Assembly: GCA_023380675.1 (NCBI GenBank)
Contig: JAMCRS010000316.1
Span: 1 to 5,369 of the forward strand
From: Chloroflexota bacterium
GTDB taxonomy: Bacteria; Chloroflexota; Anaerolineae; UBA4142
DNA length: 5,369 nucleotides
Reading direction: 5' to 3'
Both the position numbers and the translations under genes were made by a program. Under the pieces are notes generated by a model. That model ran no database searches. It had not been told where the DNA came from and saw only the letters and a list, made by a program, of their open reading frames with translations. Position 1 is the stretch's first letter. Each line of letters opens with the position of its first letter. Positions 4,484-5,369 of the stretch are shown here, in pieces.

Positions 4484-5369
4484 GTGAACAAGCGCGACAT
4501 GTACCCAGCGATGCCTGATCGTCAGCGTCCTGACCCGGATGAGCTGCTCGCACGCGTAAAGGACGACGAAAGGCAAAAGGCGCGCGGCAAACTCAAGATC
4601 TTTCTCGGCTACGCCGCCGGCGTCGGCAAGACCTACGCGATGCTGGAAGCCGCCCGCGCGCGCAAAACGGACGGAGTCGACGTCGTCGCCGGATGGGTCG
4701 AGACCCACGGCCGCGCCGAGACGGAAGCGCTGACGCAGGGCCTCGAGATCGTTCCCCGCAAGCCCGTCGACTATCGCGGCAGCACACTCCGCGAGATGGA
4801 CGTCGACGCGATCCTCGTGCGTCGCCCGCAGCTCGCGGTGGTGGACGAATACGCGCACACGAACGCCCCCGGCGCGCGCCACCCCAAGCGCTTCCTGGAC
4901 GTCCAGGACTTGCTCGCCGCCGGGATCGACGTATACACCACCCTGAACATCCAGCACCTCGAAAGCCTGAACGACGTCGTCGCGCAGATCACCGGCATCG
5001 TCGTACACGAGACGGTGCCCGACAGCGCGATCGACGCCGCGAGCGAGATCGAGCTGATCGACCTCGCGCCCGACGAACTGATCCAGCGGCTGCATGACGG
5101 CAAGGTCTACGTGCCCGATCAGGCCGCACGGGCGATCGGCCAGTTCTTCCGCAAGGGTAATTTGACCGCGCTCCGCGAGATCGCGCTGCGGCGCACCGCC
5201 GACCGCGTCGACAATCAAATGCGCGCTTACATGGAAACGCGCGCGATCGCGGGGCCGTGGCCGGCCAAGGACCGCCTGCTCGTCTGCCTCAGCCCCGGCA
5301 CCTTGAGCGAGCGCCTCATCCGTACGGCGCGCCGCCTCGCGGAGGAGCTCGACGCCGAATGGTTCGATC
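4484..5369 (+). CDS. kdpD: KdpD osmosensitive K+ channel sensor histidine kinase, N-terminal part (cut by window edge)
   Basis: KdpD is the membrane sensor kinase that, with response regulator KdpE, controls the KdpFABC K+ pump in response to low K+ or turgor. The visible 295 codons are its cytoplasmic N-terminus. RPDPDELLARV (15-25) leads into the KdpD domain, with Walker A GYAAGVGKT (42-50) and Walker B VVDE (119-122) followed by AYTN-like AHTNAPG, RHPKR, GIDVYTTLNIQHLESLNDVV, ETVPD, GKVY, FFRKGNLTALRE and LALRRTADRVD-type motifs, all close to E. coli KdpD. From about residue 262 (KDRLLVCLSPG) a Usp-like domain begins. The four-helix membrane part, GAF and kinase domains lie beyond the edge; E. 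coli KdpD has 894 aa. The start is uncertain among GTG 4484, ATG 4499 and ATG 4511; GTG is chosen for the AAGGA before it. Third codon positions look more uniformly G/C than in the preceding genes. No kdpFABC precedes it. Confidence 0.93.
   Translation, partial: MNKRDMYPAMPDRQRPDPDELLARVKDDERQKARGKLKIFLGYAAGVGKTYAMLEAARARKTDGVDVVAGWVETHGRAETEALTQGLEIVPRKPVDYRGSTLREMDVDAILVRRPQLAVVDEYAHTNAPGARHPKRFLDVQDLLAAGIDVYTTLNIQHLESLNDVVAQITGIVVHETVPDSAIDAASEIELIDLAPDELIQRLHDGKVYVPDQAARAIGQFFRKGNLTALREIALRRTADRVDNQMRAYMETRAIAGPWPAKDRLLVCLSPGTLSERLIRTARRLAEELDAEWFD

Noticed and set aside
4238..5218. Long open frame on the minus strand (326 codons) opposite kdpD and the end of the second trkA
   Set aside because: The plus strand encodes unmistakable KdpD and TrkA motifs here. 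GC-rich genes often leave the opposite strand free of stops, and the antisense protein shows no recognisable domain.

Overview
The window is GC-rich bacterial DNA carrying a compact, co-directional (+ strand) gene set. Three of its four main genes belong to families tied to monovalent cation (mainly K+) transport or sensing; the first is a P-type cation pump of unknown ion. Taxonomy cannot be fixed from sequence alone. GC-rich codon use, strong Shine-Dalgarno sites, and a pair of short single-module TrkA proteins (the CeoB/CeoC arrangement of Actinobacteria) suggest an actinobacterial, Chloroflexota-like or related GC-rich candidate lineage. This placement is inference.

Layout. Positions 1-221 hold the possible tail of an upstream gene (stop at 39-41), a perfect 10-bp hairpin (77-100), a short direct repeat (131-147), and a larger stem-loop followed by T5 (146-188). 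A candidate extended -10 lies directly before the first gene. Positions 222-3071 encode a 949-aa P2-type cation-transporting ATPase whose M4 and M6 motifs look most like the Na+/K+-ATPase (IIC) branch. Its stop overlaps the start of a 216-aa TrkA/RCK protein (3068-3718) in ATGA, and a second, divergent 219-aa TrkA/RCK protein follows after 11 nt (3730-4389). The three genes almost certainly form one operon. After a 94-nt gap with a tandem heptamer, a TTGACA hexamer and a 7-bp inverted repeat comes the N-terminal part of a KdpD osmosensitive K+ sensor kinase (4484 to the window edge). It shows the Walker A/B KdpD domain and the beginning of a Usp domain.

How they may work together. RCK proteins bind NAD(H) or nucleotides and gate K+ channels or transporters of the Trk/Ktr type, and KdpD senses K+ limitation or turgor. 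An ATP-driven cation pump, a two-component RCK gating pair and a K+ sensor in one stretch suggest an ion-homeostasis locus. No Trk/Ktr membrane subunit and no kdpFABC is visible, so the partner of the RCK pair is either outside the window or unconventional. No phage, insertion sequence, CRISPR, tRNA or rRNA feature was seen.
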